Assembly: GCF_038957035.1 (NCBI RefSeq) | Contig: NZ_CP152412.1 | Span: forward strand, 7,870,501 to 7,934,500 | Direction: 5' to 3' | Source: Bradyrhizobium sp. B097 | Lineage (GTDB): Bacteria > Pseudomonadota > Alphaproteobacteria > Rhizobiales > Xanthobacteraceae | Length of the DNA stretch: 64,000 nucleotides | Shown: in pieces, positions 43,638 to 51,182 of the stretch | Position numbering within the stretch: position 1 is the first letter of the stretch | Layout of the letters: the number at the start of each line of letters is the position of its first letter | Position numbers and translations under genes: made by a program | The notes under the pieces: model-generated | What the model was told of the DNA's origin: nothing | The model's database searches: none | What the model saw: only the letters and a program-made list of their open reading frames with translations

Positions 43638-44762
43638 TTGCCCAGTATTGTTATTCCCGCCGCCCGAGTTCGGCAGGGCGGCTTAACGCTCTTTGCGACG
43701 GCCCTTAAAGTCAAAGATCTTATAGCAAAGGATTTTTACAGCGTCGAAACACTTGATCCGAATTCAGATGACACTGGCTACCAGCGTCTACTGAACGTGG
43801 CTCGCGCTAAAAAGCTCGCCGACTATATCCTGAAGGGCCAAGACAGTCAGGATGCGTTTTTGCCGACTTCGATTTTTCTCGCGACGGATAAGCTCATCGA
43901 TTTCGACGAGCAGAACAACACCATTGCGATCGACACCAACACAGTCGGGCCGTTCAGCGTTGTAGACGGTCAACACCGCCTTGAAGGTCTAAAGATGGCC
44001 GCGCAAAAGGATGCGCGTGTCCTTGAGTTCGAGACACCGGTTAACATTGCCGTCAACCTGAGCAAGATTGCTCAGATGTGCCATTTTCTTATTGTCAACA
44101 CCACTCAGAAGAGCGTCGACAAATCCGTTGAGCAGAGAATCATTGCGCGTCTTAGCGATGCTCTCGAACTAGAAGACATGCCTAGTCTTCCAAAGTGGAT
44201 ACTCAAGACCGTGGAGCGAGGCGAGGTCGAGAAGGCCATTCGTTTGGTTGATTACCTACATGAAGCAGAAGGATCGCCGTGGAGGGGTAAGATACTCATG
44301 GCAAACGCCGATGGCGAGGGTGCGACCATCAATCAAAGGTCTTTTGTAAAGGCGATAGTGAAATACGTTCTCACGGCAAACAATCCGATCGCCAGCCTTA
44401 ACGATTTTGAACGAGAGAAGAAGGTCTTCCTCAATTATTGGAAAGCCATCGCCTCCCAGCTGGACGATGGAAATGCAAGCGTCCTTTACAAGTACAATGG
44501 AGTTGAGCTGTTCTGTAAGTTCTCGATCCCCTTCTTCACTAAACTTCTTGATCGCAAGAGCTTCACCGTTTCGACGATGGAGGAATTATTGTCATCCTGT
44601 TTCGAAAATGTGGAAGGAGATTACGCCGGGGTTGGCCACCCAGATTGGTGGTCAAAAGGCAATAAGGCTAGCTTTCTAAATGCAGGGGCGATCAACGTCG
44701 TCTCGCAAGAAATGGCGAAGGCACTCCACAAGGCGTCACTTACGAACGCGATTGAGCTATGA
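43638..44762 (+). CDS. DGQHR-domain protein (DndB-like)
   Basis: A 374-residue protein with the DGQHR motif VVDGQHRLEGL at about residues 108-118. It is preceded by the family pattern YQRLLNVARAKKLADYIL and LPTSIFLAT. DGQHR proteins include DndB, which acts with DNA phosphorothioation, and DpdB of the deazaguanine system. This one has no Dnd neighbours. No ATG is available in the N-terminal part; TTG 43638 is chosen because GGGAGA lies eight bases before it (TTG 43623 is an alternative). The gene overlaps the GIY-YIG gene by ATGA, so the two products should act together. Base composition differs from the surroundings. Confidence 0.82.
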   Translation: MPSIVIPAARVRQGGLTLFATALKVKDLIAKDFYSVETLDPNSDDTGYQRLLNVARAKKLADYILKGQDSQDAFLPTSIFLATDKLIDFDEQNNTIAIDTNTVGPFSVVDGQHRLEGLKMAAQKDARVLEFETPVNIAVNLSKIAQMCHFLIVNTTQKSVDKSVEQRIIARLSDALELEDMPSLPKWILKTVERGEVEKAIRLVDYLHEAEGSPWRGKILMANADGEGATINQRSFVKAIVKYVLTANNPIASLNDFEREKKVFLNYWKAIASQLDDGNASVLYKYNGVELFCKFSIPFFTKLLDRKSFTVSTMEELLSSCFENVEGDYAGVGHPDWWSKGNKASFLNAGAINVVSQEMAKALHKASLTNAIEL

Positions 44763-45097
44763 ACATTTCAAGGCTTATTCCCCCTCCGAGCCATTTTCAA
44801 ATGTTCAAGAGATCACGAGAGCGCTTCGTTCCGACCATGGCTGGTTGCTACGTTCTAACCACGTTCGAGAACGTAGTCCTCTATATTGGATTGACCAACA
44901 ATCTCAGGCGTCGCATCGGTGAGCACCTGGACAATCCCGCGAAGGTGGACACTACGACCCTTGGAATTGCATTCTTCTTTCATTGGTTGGAGACGGAAGA
45001 ACTCAACAAAGTTGAAAGAACGTGGATGAACATACATCTACTAGAGGAAGCCAGTCTGCCAGTGTTGAACGGAGCTTATTCGCCGACCTCCACCTAG
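44759..45097 (+). CDS. GIY-YIG-family protein (putative nuclease)
   Basis: A 112-residue protein that is little more than one GIY-YIG domain. GCY (29-31) stands for GIY, LYIGLTNNLRRRIGEHL (YIG at 42-44) follows, with Arg50-52 as catalytic-Arg candidates, Glu86 in the position of the metal-binding Glu, and Asn104 in VLNG. The middle position of the first motif is Cys instead of Ile, which is tolerated in the family. It starts inside the stop of the DGQHR gene, so it is coupled. It may cut or nick DNA or RNA under DGQHR control; target unknown. Confidence 0.82.
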   Translation: MNISRLIPPPSHFQMFKRSRERFVPTMAGCYVLTTFENVVLYIGLTNNLRRRIGEHLDNPAKVDTTTLGIAFFFHWLETEELNKVERTWMNIHLLEEASLPVLNGAYSPTST

Positions 45098-45163
45098 CAT
45101 TCCCAAGGGACACCCCTCTCAGCGGACCTATTTGTCAACACACGACCGGCAGCTTCTATTGCC

Positions 45164-45229
45164 ATCCATCCGCTGCTCGCGCTCGCCGCCGGCGCGGTGC
45201 TCGGCCTCACCGGCATCGGCCAGCCCTGA
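45164..45229 (+). pseudogene. duplicated 3' end of the CHR gene (right direct repeat)
   Basis: Re-encodes IHPLLALAAGAVLGLTGIGQP plus stop in the same frame as the CHR gene, with one silent change. It has no start codon or ribosome site. It marks the right end of the islet. Confidence 0.85.
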
Positions 45230-45511
45230 TACGGCGCATGCGCGCTTTCGCCGCAATGGATGCGACGTCGCCAGCGGCTATGTTGATGGTGCCATGATCG
45301 ACACCTTGAGCATCGACACCCGCATTGCGCGCCTCGGTTTGCGCGCTGGACGTCTGCACGCAGGCACTTAGCCGGCCGGCGATCGCACGCCGTCCGGATT
45401 CTCGTCGTCGTCAATTCATAACACCATCAAATCATTCGGCCCGACGCATCGCGCGAGACATCCGCGCGCCGGCGTCGCCGCGCCCGCGATCAACTGCAGA
45501 GATCATCCGAC
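45230..45511. other. intergenic region before rnk
   Basis: After the repeat copy, 282 bases contain only a doubtful 25-codon ORF (45294-45371) and no recognised element. This is presumably the original downstream flank of the CHR genes. The rnk promoter should lie here. Confidence 0.5.
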
Positions 45512-45931
45512 ATGACCCGAACCATTCAGAACGACTTTACCGCTCCCGCATTGCCGCCGATCGTGATCACCGCGAGCGAGGCGCATCGCCTCAGCGCGCT
45601 GGCCGATTCCAGCATGGCGGTGTTTCCGCGCGTGGCCCAGTTCCTCGCGCGCGAGACCGACCGGGCCCGGGTCGTCGCCGACGATTCCGAACTGCCCGAC
45701 GTGGTCCGCATGGGCGCGCGCGTGCGCTACCGCGACGACGAGACCGGCGACGTCAGGGAAGTCGTGCTGGTGTACCCGCACGAAGCCGACATCGCGCTGC
45801 GGCGCATCTCGGTGCTGACGCCGGTCGGCGCCGCGCTGATCGGGCTTTCAGTCGGTCAGACGATCGATTTCCAGACGCCGAGCCACCAGACGCGCTCGGT
45901 GACGATTTTGGCCGTGAAGCAGCAGAGCTAG
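45512..45931 (+). CDS. rnk: nucleoside diphosphate kinase regulator (Rnk)
   Basis: A 139-residue Rnk protein: an N-terminal coiled-coil segment (SEAHRLSALADSS) and the GreA/GreB-like C-terminal domain with VRMGARVRYRDDETGDVREVVLVYP and ISVLTPVGAALIGLSVGQTIDF. Rnk binds RNA polymerase near the secondary channel and affects nucleotide pools. ATG 45512 fits the family start. It is the first ordinary gene after the islet. Confidence 0.92.
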   Translation: MTRTIQNDFTAPALPPIVITASEAHRLSALADSSMAVFPRVAQFLARETDRARVVADDSELPDVVRMGARVRYRDDETGDVREVVLVYPHEADIALRRISVLTPVGAALIGLSVGQTIDFQTPSHQTRSVTILAVKQQS

Positions 45932-45989
45932 CGGCGCGACCTCGCCAAGTGTAACGCCCGTCCTAGGTGAGGGAGCCACCGGCGGAAGG

Positions 45990-46159
45990 GCTCCCTCCCC
46001 CCTTGCGGGGGAGGGTTGGGGAGAGGGGTGCCACACGGCGGACTCTCTCGGCAGAGTCTTGAACCAGACACGTCATAGGTGTTGCGACAGCGATGCGCAT
46101 TCGATCATCTCGCCCGGGGCCACCCCTCTCCCCACCCTCTCCCGCAAGGGGAGAGGGGG
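45990..46159. repeat. palindromic repeat (type D variant)
   Basis: Left arm CTCCCTCCCCCCTTGCGGGGGAGGGTTGGGGAGAGGGGTG and right arm CACCCCTCTCCCCACCCTCTCCCGCAAGGGGAGAGG are inverted copies of each other apart from a few bases. The centre is unrelated to the other copies. No ORF in it. Confidence 0.7.
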
Positions 46160-46215
46160 CCTGACCGGCGTGCTCACCTTACGTGCCGGCGATATCAGAA
46201 TGCTCAGCGCGTAGC

Positions 46216-46410
46216 TTAAGCCGCCAGATGACACTGCCCCATCTCGATCCCGTGCCGGCGCCCACGCGCGATGCCCTCGGCGATCGCCTTCACGACGATC
46301 TCGGCGTCGTCGGGGGAAAGATGGTCGAGCGGCTGCCAGGCGCGCATGATGTCGCGCGCACGGTCCAGATCGCCGTAGATTGCAAGAACAGGAAGCGTTT
46401 TGATCGGCAT
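46216..46410 (-). CDS. small conserved hypothetical protein (64 aa)
   Basis: A 64-residue protein starting MPIKTLPVLAIYGDLDRARDIMRAWQPLDHL, with a helical middle and one cysteine near the C-terminus. GGGAG lies before ATG 46410. It may be part of the same transcript direction as the TauE/SafE genes, but 157 bases separate them. No recognised family. Confidence 0.65.
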   Translation of the reverse strand: MPIKTLPVLAIYGDLDRARDIMRAWQPLDHLSPDDAEIVVKAIAEGIARGRRHGIEMGQCHLAA

Positions 46411-46566
46411 GTCCGTGGCTCCCAACCGCAACTGCGCGAGCCTACCTCACCTGGGTCGGCGGAGCCATGCGTTCGGCAGTCGCGGTTCCGCACTTTGCCG
46501 GCCGCCGATGCATGGCGAGAAGCCAGCAACTGGCTGCCATTGTGACTGGAGGCGCGGCTGGCGCAG

Positions 46567-47295
46567 CTACAACACCAGCAACAGCCCGGAAACCAGCAAG
46601 ATGCTGAGAATAATTCGCCGGAACAGCGCGTCATCGACGCAGCGAAAAACGAAAAGCCCGAGCGCCGTTCCTGCGAGAAGTGCCGGGATGCTGACGGCGA
46701 AGTCAACCAGGACCCTTGTCGACAGATCTCCTCGGATCAGCATGAGACCAAGTGCGAATATCTGCATGGCGGCGATGAAGGGTTGAACCATTCCACGCTG
46801 CTCGGTTTTCGGCACGCCGTGGATGTCACACCATATGGTCGGTATTGCTCCCGGCATTGCCGTCAGCCCGCCGACAAAGCCTTCGCCGAAACCGATCAAT
46901 GCATTGCGGCCCGCATTCATCTGCAGGCGATGAGAAAGCACCGGCCGGAATAACGTGTAGGCCGCATAGCAGGCGACGGCGAGACCAAAGCTCTCTCTGA
47001 AGATCCGCGCGTCCGCGGCTTGCAGCAACCAGACGGCGATCGGAACGCCAAGCAATCCGCCGACGACCAGTGCGGAGCTCTGTTTCCAGCGGATGCTCTT
47101 TCTCAGGGCCCAGAGACCCGTGGCCTGCACGGTGATGCTGCAGACCATCATCAGCGGGACCGCCTCCAGTGGTGGGAGAACGTGCAGCAGAATCGCGCCG
47201 GCCACCGCCGAAAAGGCAAAACCCGCGAGGCCCGAGACGAAGGCGCCGCAAAACACAGCGATACTGAGCAGGCAAAACGACGCAATGTCGCCCAT
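46567..47295 (-). CDS. TauE/SafE-family anion exporter
   Basis: A 242-residue membrane protein with about eight helices. The TauE/SafE repeats are plain: FCGAFVSGLAGFAFSAVAGAIL in the first half and IGFGEGFVGGLTAMPGAIPTIW in the second. These proteins move sulfite, sulfonate or sulfoacetate across the inner membrane. It is the third gene of a leftward operon with two small proteins and is divergent from the large regulator at 48024. Confidence 0.93.
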   Translation of the reverse strand: MGDIASFCLLSIAVFCGAFVSGLAGFAFSAVAGAILLHVLPPLEAVPLMMVCSITVQATGLWALRKSIRWKQSSALVVGGLLGVPIAVWLLQAADARIFRESFGLAVACYAAYTLFRPVLSHRLQMNAGRNALIGFGEGFVGGLTAMPGAIPTIWCDIHGVPKTEQRGMVQPFIAAMQIFALGLMLIRGDLSTRVLVDFAVSIPALLAGTALGLFVFRCVDDALFRRIILSILLVSGLLLVL

Positions 47296-47343
47296 GAGCT
47301 AACCCTTTTCGGTTCGCAAAATCCGGGAATAACGACGTGGCGA

Positions 47344-47532
47344 TCAGTCCGTGGACGACAGTCCGGTTGGCTCGGGCGCTGTCCCGGCATCGCTCTGGCG
47401 GGTCGAAGTCAGCATCGTCGCTGCAAGGATGTGCACAATGACGAAGCAGATGGCGATCGTTGCCAGCAGCGCATTCTCGCTCGGTGCCGAAACCCGAAGC
47501 TTGCGTTCGGACGACTTTTCACTGACCGACAT
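47344..47532 (-). CDS. small single-span membrane protein
   Basis: A 62-residue protein with a charged N-terminus and one hydrophobic helix, ENALLATIAICFVIVHILAATML. The reverse-strand sequence GGAGGACATGACAATG places the second ATG (47532) at the best distance from GGAGG. It overlaps the gene upstream by 14 bases. Probably an inner-membrane accessory of the TauE/SafE operon. No family recognised. Confidence 0.6.
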   Translation of the reverse strand: MSVSEKSSERKLRVSAPSENALLATIAICFVIVHILAATMLTSTRQSDAGTAPEPTGLSSTD

Positions 47533-47842
47533 TGTCATGTCCTCCGATATCGGATCGCGAGGCAAACTGGTGCCACCTGTCGTCGATCAGGTGACGATAC
47601 TGTCGACGGGTGCGCTCTGCCTGCAGCCGTCGCGAATGGTGGAGCGCCTGAAGGAGGCGCCCAAACCAGCCCTCTTTTCGGGGAAAACTCGTGGAGGCGA
47701 CGGAAAACAACGGATCGCTTCGGGTTGAAGCCCTGCCGTCGAACAATGGTACGGCCGCTGCCGCGATCGACTGAAACATCTTGCGAAACAACAACCCATA
47801 GAACACGCGGGTGAGACGCCGCGCCTTTTCTTCCAAGCGCAT
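47519..47842 (-). CDS. hypothetical protein with LRESRRxQA-type helix
   Basis: A 107-residue protein with basic helical ends: RRLTRVFYGLLFRKMFQSIA near the start and RLLQALHHSRRLQAERTRRQYRHLI near the end. The second is a pattern I have seen in small Bradyrhizobium proteins. AAGGTG lies before ATG 47842. It overlaps the 47344 gene and heads the TauE/SafE operon. It faces the large regulator across 181 bases. Function unknown. Confidence 0.55.
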   Translation of the reverse strand: MRLEEKARRLTRVFYGLLFRKMFQSIAAAAVPLFDGRASTRSDPLFSVASTSFPRKEGWFGRLLQALHHSRRLQAERTRRQYRHLIDDRWHQFASRSDIGGHDNVGQ

Positions 47843-48023
47843 GACACGAGCACCTTGTGTGAGTGGCTGGATACGGCTGGAAGTATCGAACGGGACGCCA
47901 CGCCGCGCTTTAACGCGAGCTTAATTTGTTCTTATCGTTTCCTTGATTTTGCAGGGTGTGCTTGCTTTCGGGCCGCCGTACCGGTTGAATGTCCGCCTCG
48001 CGTGCACCCCCGAAGGCATTGTT

Positions 48024-51000
48024 TTGCAGTATCTATTTGACGAGTTTGTTCTCGACACCGAGCAGCGGGAATTGCGCCGTGACGGACGTCCGATCCCGTT
48101 GCAGCCTCAGGTTTTTGACCTCCTCGAATATCTTGTCCGCCACCGCGCCCGGGTGGTGACCAAGGACGATCTGATCAGTGCAATCTGGGGCGGGCGCATC
48201 GTCTCGGAGTCAGCGCTCACCACCCGGATCAACGCAGCCCGTACCGGAATAGGCGATTCCGGCGAGGCGCAACGGCTGATCAAGACCTTGCCGCGCAAAG
48301 GCGTCCGCTTTGTCGGCACGGTGCGGGAAGCCCCCCGGGAGGTCGCGAACGCGGTCGTACCTCTGAAGGTCGAGATCTCCACCCTGGTGGTCGGCCGGAC
48401 AGCCTCCTTCGCGACGATCGACCAGATGACGCGGCATGTGTTGTCCGGCAAGCGGCAGATGGCTTTTGTCACCGGAGAAGCCGGGATCGGCAAGACGGCC
48501 TTCATCGCCAAGGCGATCGAGCAGCTGACGGAACAGGGCTTCGATCAGCTCTATGGGCGCTGCACTGAACGATTCGGAACGGACGAAGTCTTTCTTCCAC
48601 TCATCGATGCACTGCTGAACCGTTATCGCGCAAACGGTCCGGAATTGATGTCGGCCGTTCGCGCGCACGCCCCCACCTGGATACTGCAATTGCCGGGCGC
48701 AATCGACGCATCGGAACGCGCGGCTTTCCAGGATGAAGTGTTCGGCGCGACGCGCGAGCGGATGCTGCGCGAATTTTGCGATCTTCTGGAAGCACTAAGC
48801 ACCGGCCGCCCCTGGGTCCTTGTGCTCGAAGATCTGCATTGGAGCGACTTCGCGACACTCGACGTGCTGTCTCGCTTCGCGCGCGGAAACGGCAAGGCGC
48901 GCGTGCTGGTGCTCTGCTCCTATCGTCCGGCCGAGAGTTCTGCCGGCGGGCATCCCATCCGTCGCCTGCACCGGGATCTCGAGATCCATGGATACTGCAG
49001 CGAATTGCGGCTCGATCGATTGTCGCGTTCCGAGGTCGAGCGTTACCTGGCCTTGCGCTTCGACGACGAGGACCTTGCCTCCAGCCTGTCAAAGCCCGTG
49101 TTCGAGCGAACGCTAGGACATCCCTTGTTCGTTGCCTCGCTGCTCAAACATTTGATCGACCAGGAGTCGATCGTCGAAATCGACGGCAGATGGCGCCTGG
49201 CCTCGCAGGCGGCATTCACGCAAGATCGCATTCCAGACAGCCTCCTGAACATGATCGGCCACGAGCTCGATCGCCTCACCGATCACGAGCGGCGCCTGCT
49301 CGATGTCGCCAGCGTTGCCGGCGAAGAATTTTCTGCGGCCCTCGTTGCGGCTGGCTTGTCCGACGATCCGATCGACGTTGAAAGGGACATCGAAGCGTCG
49401 ATCCGGAAGGATCAAATCCTCGTCCGTTCGGGGGTTTCCGAGTGGCCCGATGGCACATACTCGGGCTCCTACGCCTTTCGTCACATTCTCTATCAGAATA
49501 TCATTTACCAGAATCTGCCGCCGGGGCACCGCGCGCAGACGCACAAGCGCTTGGGCAAGAGGCTGGAGGAGGCCTATGCCGGCCGCACCCCTGAAATTGC
49601 GCCCGCGCTCGCACTTCACTTTGAGCAGGGGCGCGACTTTCCGAGCGCGTTGCGCTACCTCCGGGAAGCGGCAAGGAGCTCGACGAAGCGCCTCGGCCAT
49701 GCGGAAGCCGCAAGCTATCTCACCCGCGCGCTCGGCATACTTGATCGTTTCGATGCGGCCGACAAATTCTCAACCCGCGTCGCTCTCTTGCGGGAGCGGA
49801 GCTGGGCGCTTCGCTCGTGCGGCGACCTCGCCGGCTCGATCCGTGATTTGCGCGACATGATCGCCTGCGCCGAACGGGCCGGCGAGATCAAGCAGCAGCT
49901 CAACGGCCTCACGGCTGTGAGCAGTCTCTGCTTGCGTGTGGACCGCCACGCCTGCCTTGAGGCCGCTGACGATGTGCTGTCGCGAAGCCATACGCTTGCG
50001 GACGACACATTCAAGGCTCTGGTCCAGGGTAGCAGCGCGAGCGTCAACCTGTTCCTCAACGGCTGGCGCAAACAGGACGCCACGCTCTGCGACAGGGCGA
50101 TCGAGCTGAGTGCGAATGCCACGAACTATGGCGTGTTGATCAGACGCAATGGAATATCCGGTATCGTTGATTGCTGGCGGTCGCGGTACCAGGAGTGCCG
50201 CCGCGCCGGCACCGAAGGAAAGCGGTTGGCGCGTCTAGCCGGCGACGTTTACACTTTTGTCCTGTTCAACGTTCTTGAATCCATCGCGCTCATTCATCTC
50301 GGCGAATGGCGCGAATTGCGGCGTGAAATCACGGCCGGCCTGGAACTTGCCGTCAGGAACGCGAACGGCCCCAGCAGCGCATTATGCAGGCTGACGCTTG
50401 CATGGTTGCATGTCGAAGCGATGGACTTTGATGGAGCCCGGGAGCTCTGCGAAAGCGTCGACGACAGCCTGCTGGTCGGCGATCAGTCGACCTACTTCCA
50501 CAAGCGGGCCGTCCTTGCGAAGGCCTATGTCGGCCTGAACGATCCGTCGGGAGCGCGCAGGCAATTCGACGATATCGAGCGCCGCAGGCATGAGGAAGGC
50601 ATCGACATCGAATTTACCGCCGCGACGCAGGTGTATCATTGCCTCGGCGAATATTACCTGCAGGTTGACGACCTTATGCAGGCTCAGAGCTGTGCACGCC
50701 GGCTCCACGACTATGTGGCCACGGCTCCGGATCTCAATCACCTGGCCCAGGCCCACGGACTGCTCGCGCGGACTGCGCTTGCCTTGGGCGATTCAGCGGA
50801 GGCTCGGTTGCAGCTGTCCCGCGCGCTGGAAATCGTCGACGGTGCCGACTTCCCGATTGCTTCCTGGCGGGTGTACCGCACGGCCGCCGAGATCTTCGCG
50901 AAGTACGGAGACGTCGACAGGGCGGCGAGGTATCGCATGCGATTTGCCGAGACCATCCGAACGCTCGCGCAAAATTTCGAACCCGAGGATCGGCTGCACA

Positions 51001-51077
51001 AGAGCTTGCTCGCGGTGCTGGCGACGCGAACAGCGCAACTCGAAGCGATGACCTCGCTGCCTTCGCGGCCCGCTTAG
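48024..51077 (+). CDS. winged-helix / AAA ATPase / TPR regulator
   Basis: A 1017-residue regulator. Residues 1-95 are an OmpR-type winged helix (LDTEQRELRRDGRPIPLQPQVFDLLEYLV, with GRIVSESALTTRINAARTGIGD). A P-loop ATPase follows with FVTGEAGIGKTAFIAK and WVLVLEDLHWSD (Walker B). The last 500 residues are TPR-like helices. This is the layout of CadC/AfsR-like signal-transduction ATPases. The start is taken as TTG 48024 (AAGG eight bases before; YLFDEFVLD is the usual domain start), though the frame opens at TTG 47943. It is divergent from the TauE/SafE operon and may control it. Confidence 0.88.
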   Translation: MQYLFDEFVLDTEQRELRRDGRPIPLQPQVFDLLEYLVRHRARVVTKDDLISAIWGGRIVSESALTTRINAARTGIGDSGEAQRLIKTLPRKGVRFVGTVREAPREVANAVVPLKVEISTLVVGRTASFATIDQMTRHVLSGKRQMAFVTGEAGIGKTAFIAKAIEQLTEQGFDQLYGRCTERFGTDEVFLPLIDALLNRYRANGPELMSAVRAHAPTWILQLPGAIDASERAAFQDEVFGATRERMLREFCDLLEALSTGRPWVLVLEDLHWSDFATLDVLSRFARGNGKARVLVLCSYRPAESSAGGHPIRRLHRDLEIHGYCSELRLDRLSRSEVERYLALRFDDEDLASSLSKPVFERTLGHPLFVASLLKHLIDQESIVEIDGRWRLASQAAFTQDRIPDSLLNMIGHELDRLTDHERRLLDVASVAGEEFSAALVAAGLSDDPIDVERDIEASIRKDQILVRSGVSEWPDGTYSGSYAFRHILYQNIIYQNLPPGHRAQTHKRLGKRLEEAYAGRTPEIAPALALHFEQGRDFPSALRYLREAARSSTKRLGHAEAASYLTRALGILDRFDAADKFSTRVALLRERSWALRSCGDLAGSIRDLRDMIACAERAGEIKQQLNGLTAVSSLCLRVDRHACLEAADDVLSRSHTLADDTFKALVQGSSASVNLFLNGWRKQDATLCDRAIELSANATNYGVLIRRNGISGIVDCWRSRYQECRRAGTEGKRLARLAGDVYTFVLFNVLESIALIHLGEWRELRREITAGLELAVRNANGPSSALCRLTLAWLHVEAMDFDGARELCESVDDSLLVGDQSTYFHKRAVLAKAYVGLNDPSGARRQFDDIERRRHEEGIDIEFTAATQVYHCLGEYYLQVDDLMQAQSCARRLHDYVATAPDLNHLAQAHGLLARTALALGDSAEARLQLSRALEIVDGADFPIASWRVYRTAAEIFAKYGDVDRAARYRMRFAETIRTLAQNFEPEDRLHKSLLAVLATRTAQLEAMTSLPSRPA

Positions 51078-51120
51078 CCGACCGAGACCTCAGCAAGATC
51101 ATCGAATCTGATCGTTATCC

Positions 51121-51170
51121 CGCCGCTCATGACGGTCGGGTTGCAGGTTCGAGCCCTGCCCCCGCCGCCA
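51121..51170 (+). pseudogene. 3' half of a tRNA gene with CAT anticodon
   Basis: The geometry is exactly that of a tRNA 3' half: anticodon loop CTCATGA with a 4-of-5 paired stem (CGCCG/CGGTC), a 5-base variable loop, T-arm GCAGG-TTCGAGC-CCTGC, then CCCCGCC (acceptor), G discriminator and CCA. The required 5' acceptor strand GGCGGGG is absent upstream, so no functional tRNA is formed. It may be an attachment-site remnant. Ile2 or Met identity cannot be settled. Confidence 0.7.
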
Positions 51171-51182
51171 ACGCGCGATCTG

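Larger units (their letters stand above)
43351..45229 (+). other. accessory islet bounded by 66-bp direct repeats of the CHR gene 3' end
   Basis: The left copy 43351-43416 and right copy 45164-45229 match at 65 of 66 bases. The 1.75 kb between them is visibly poorer in G+C: 29 of 60 bases in line 44521-44580, against 48 of 60 in line 43201-43260 of the CHR gene. It holds just the DGQHR and GIY-YIG genes. There is no integrase, so the repeats may come from site-specific integration in trans, or from Campbell-type homologous exchange. Confidence 0.8.

Noticed and set aside
45294..45371. 25-codon ORF after the islet
   Set aside because: Very short, no ribosome site, and no recognised sequence.
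51095..51170. Full tRNA gene
   Set aside because: No 5' acceptor strand complementary to CCCCGCC and no D-arm are present at the right distance.
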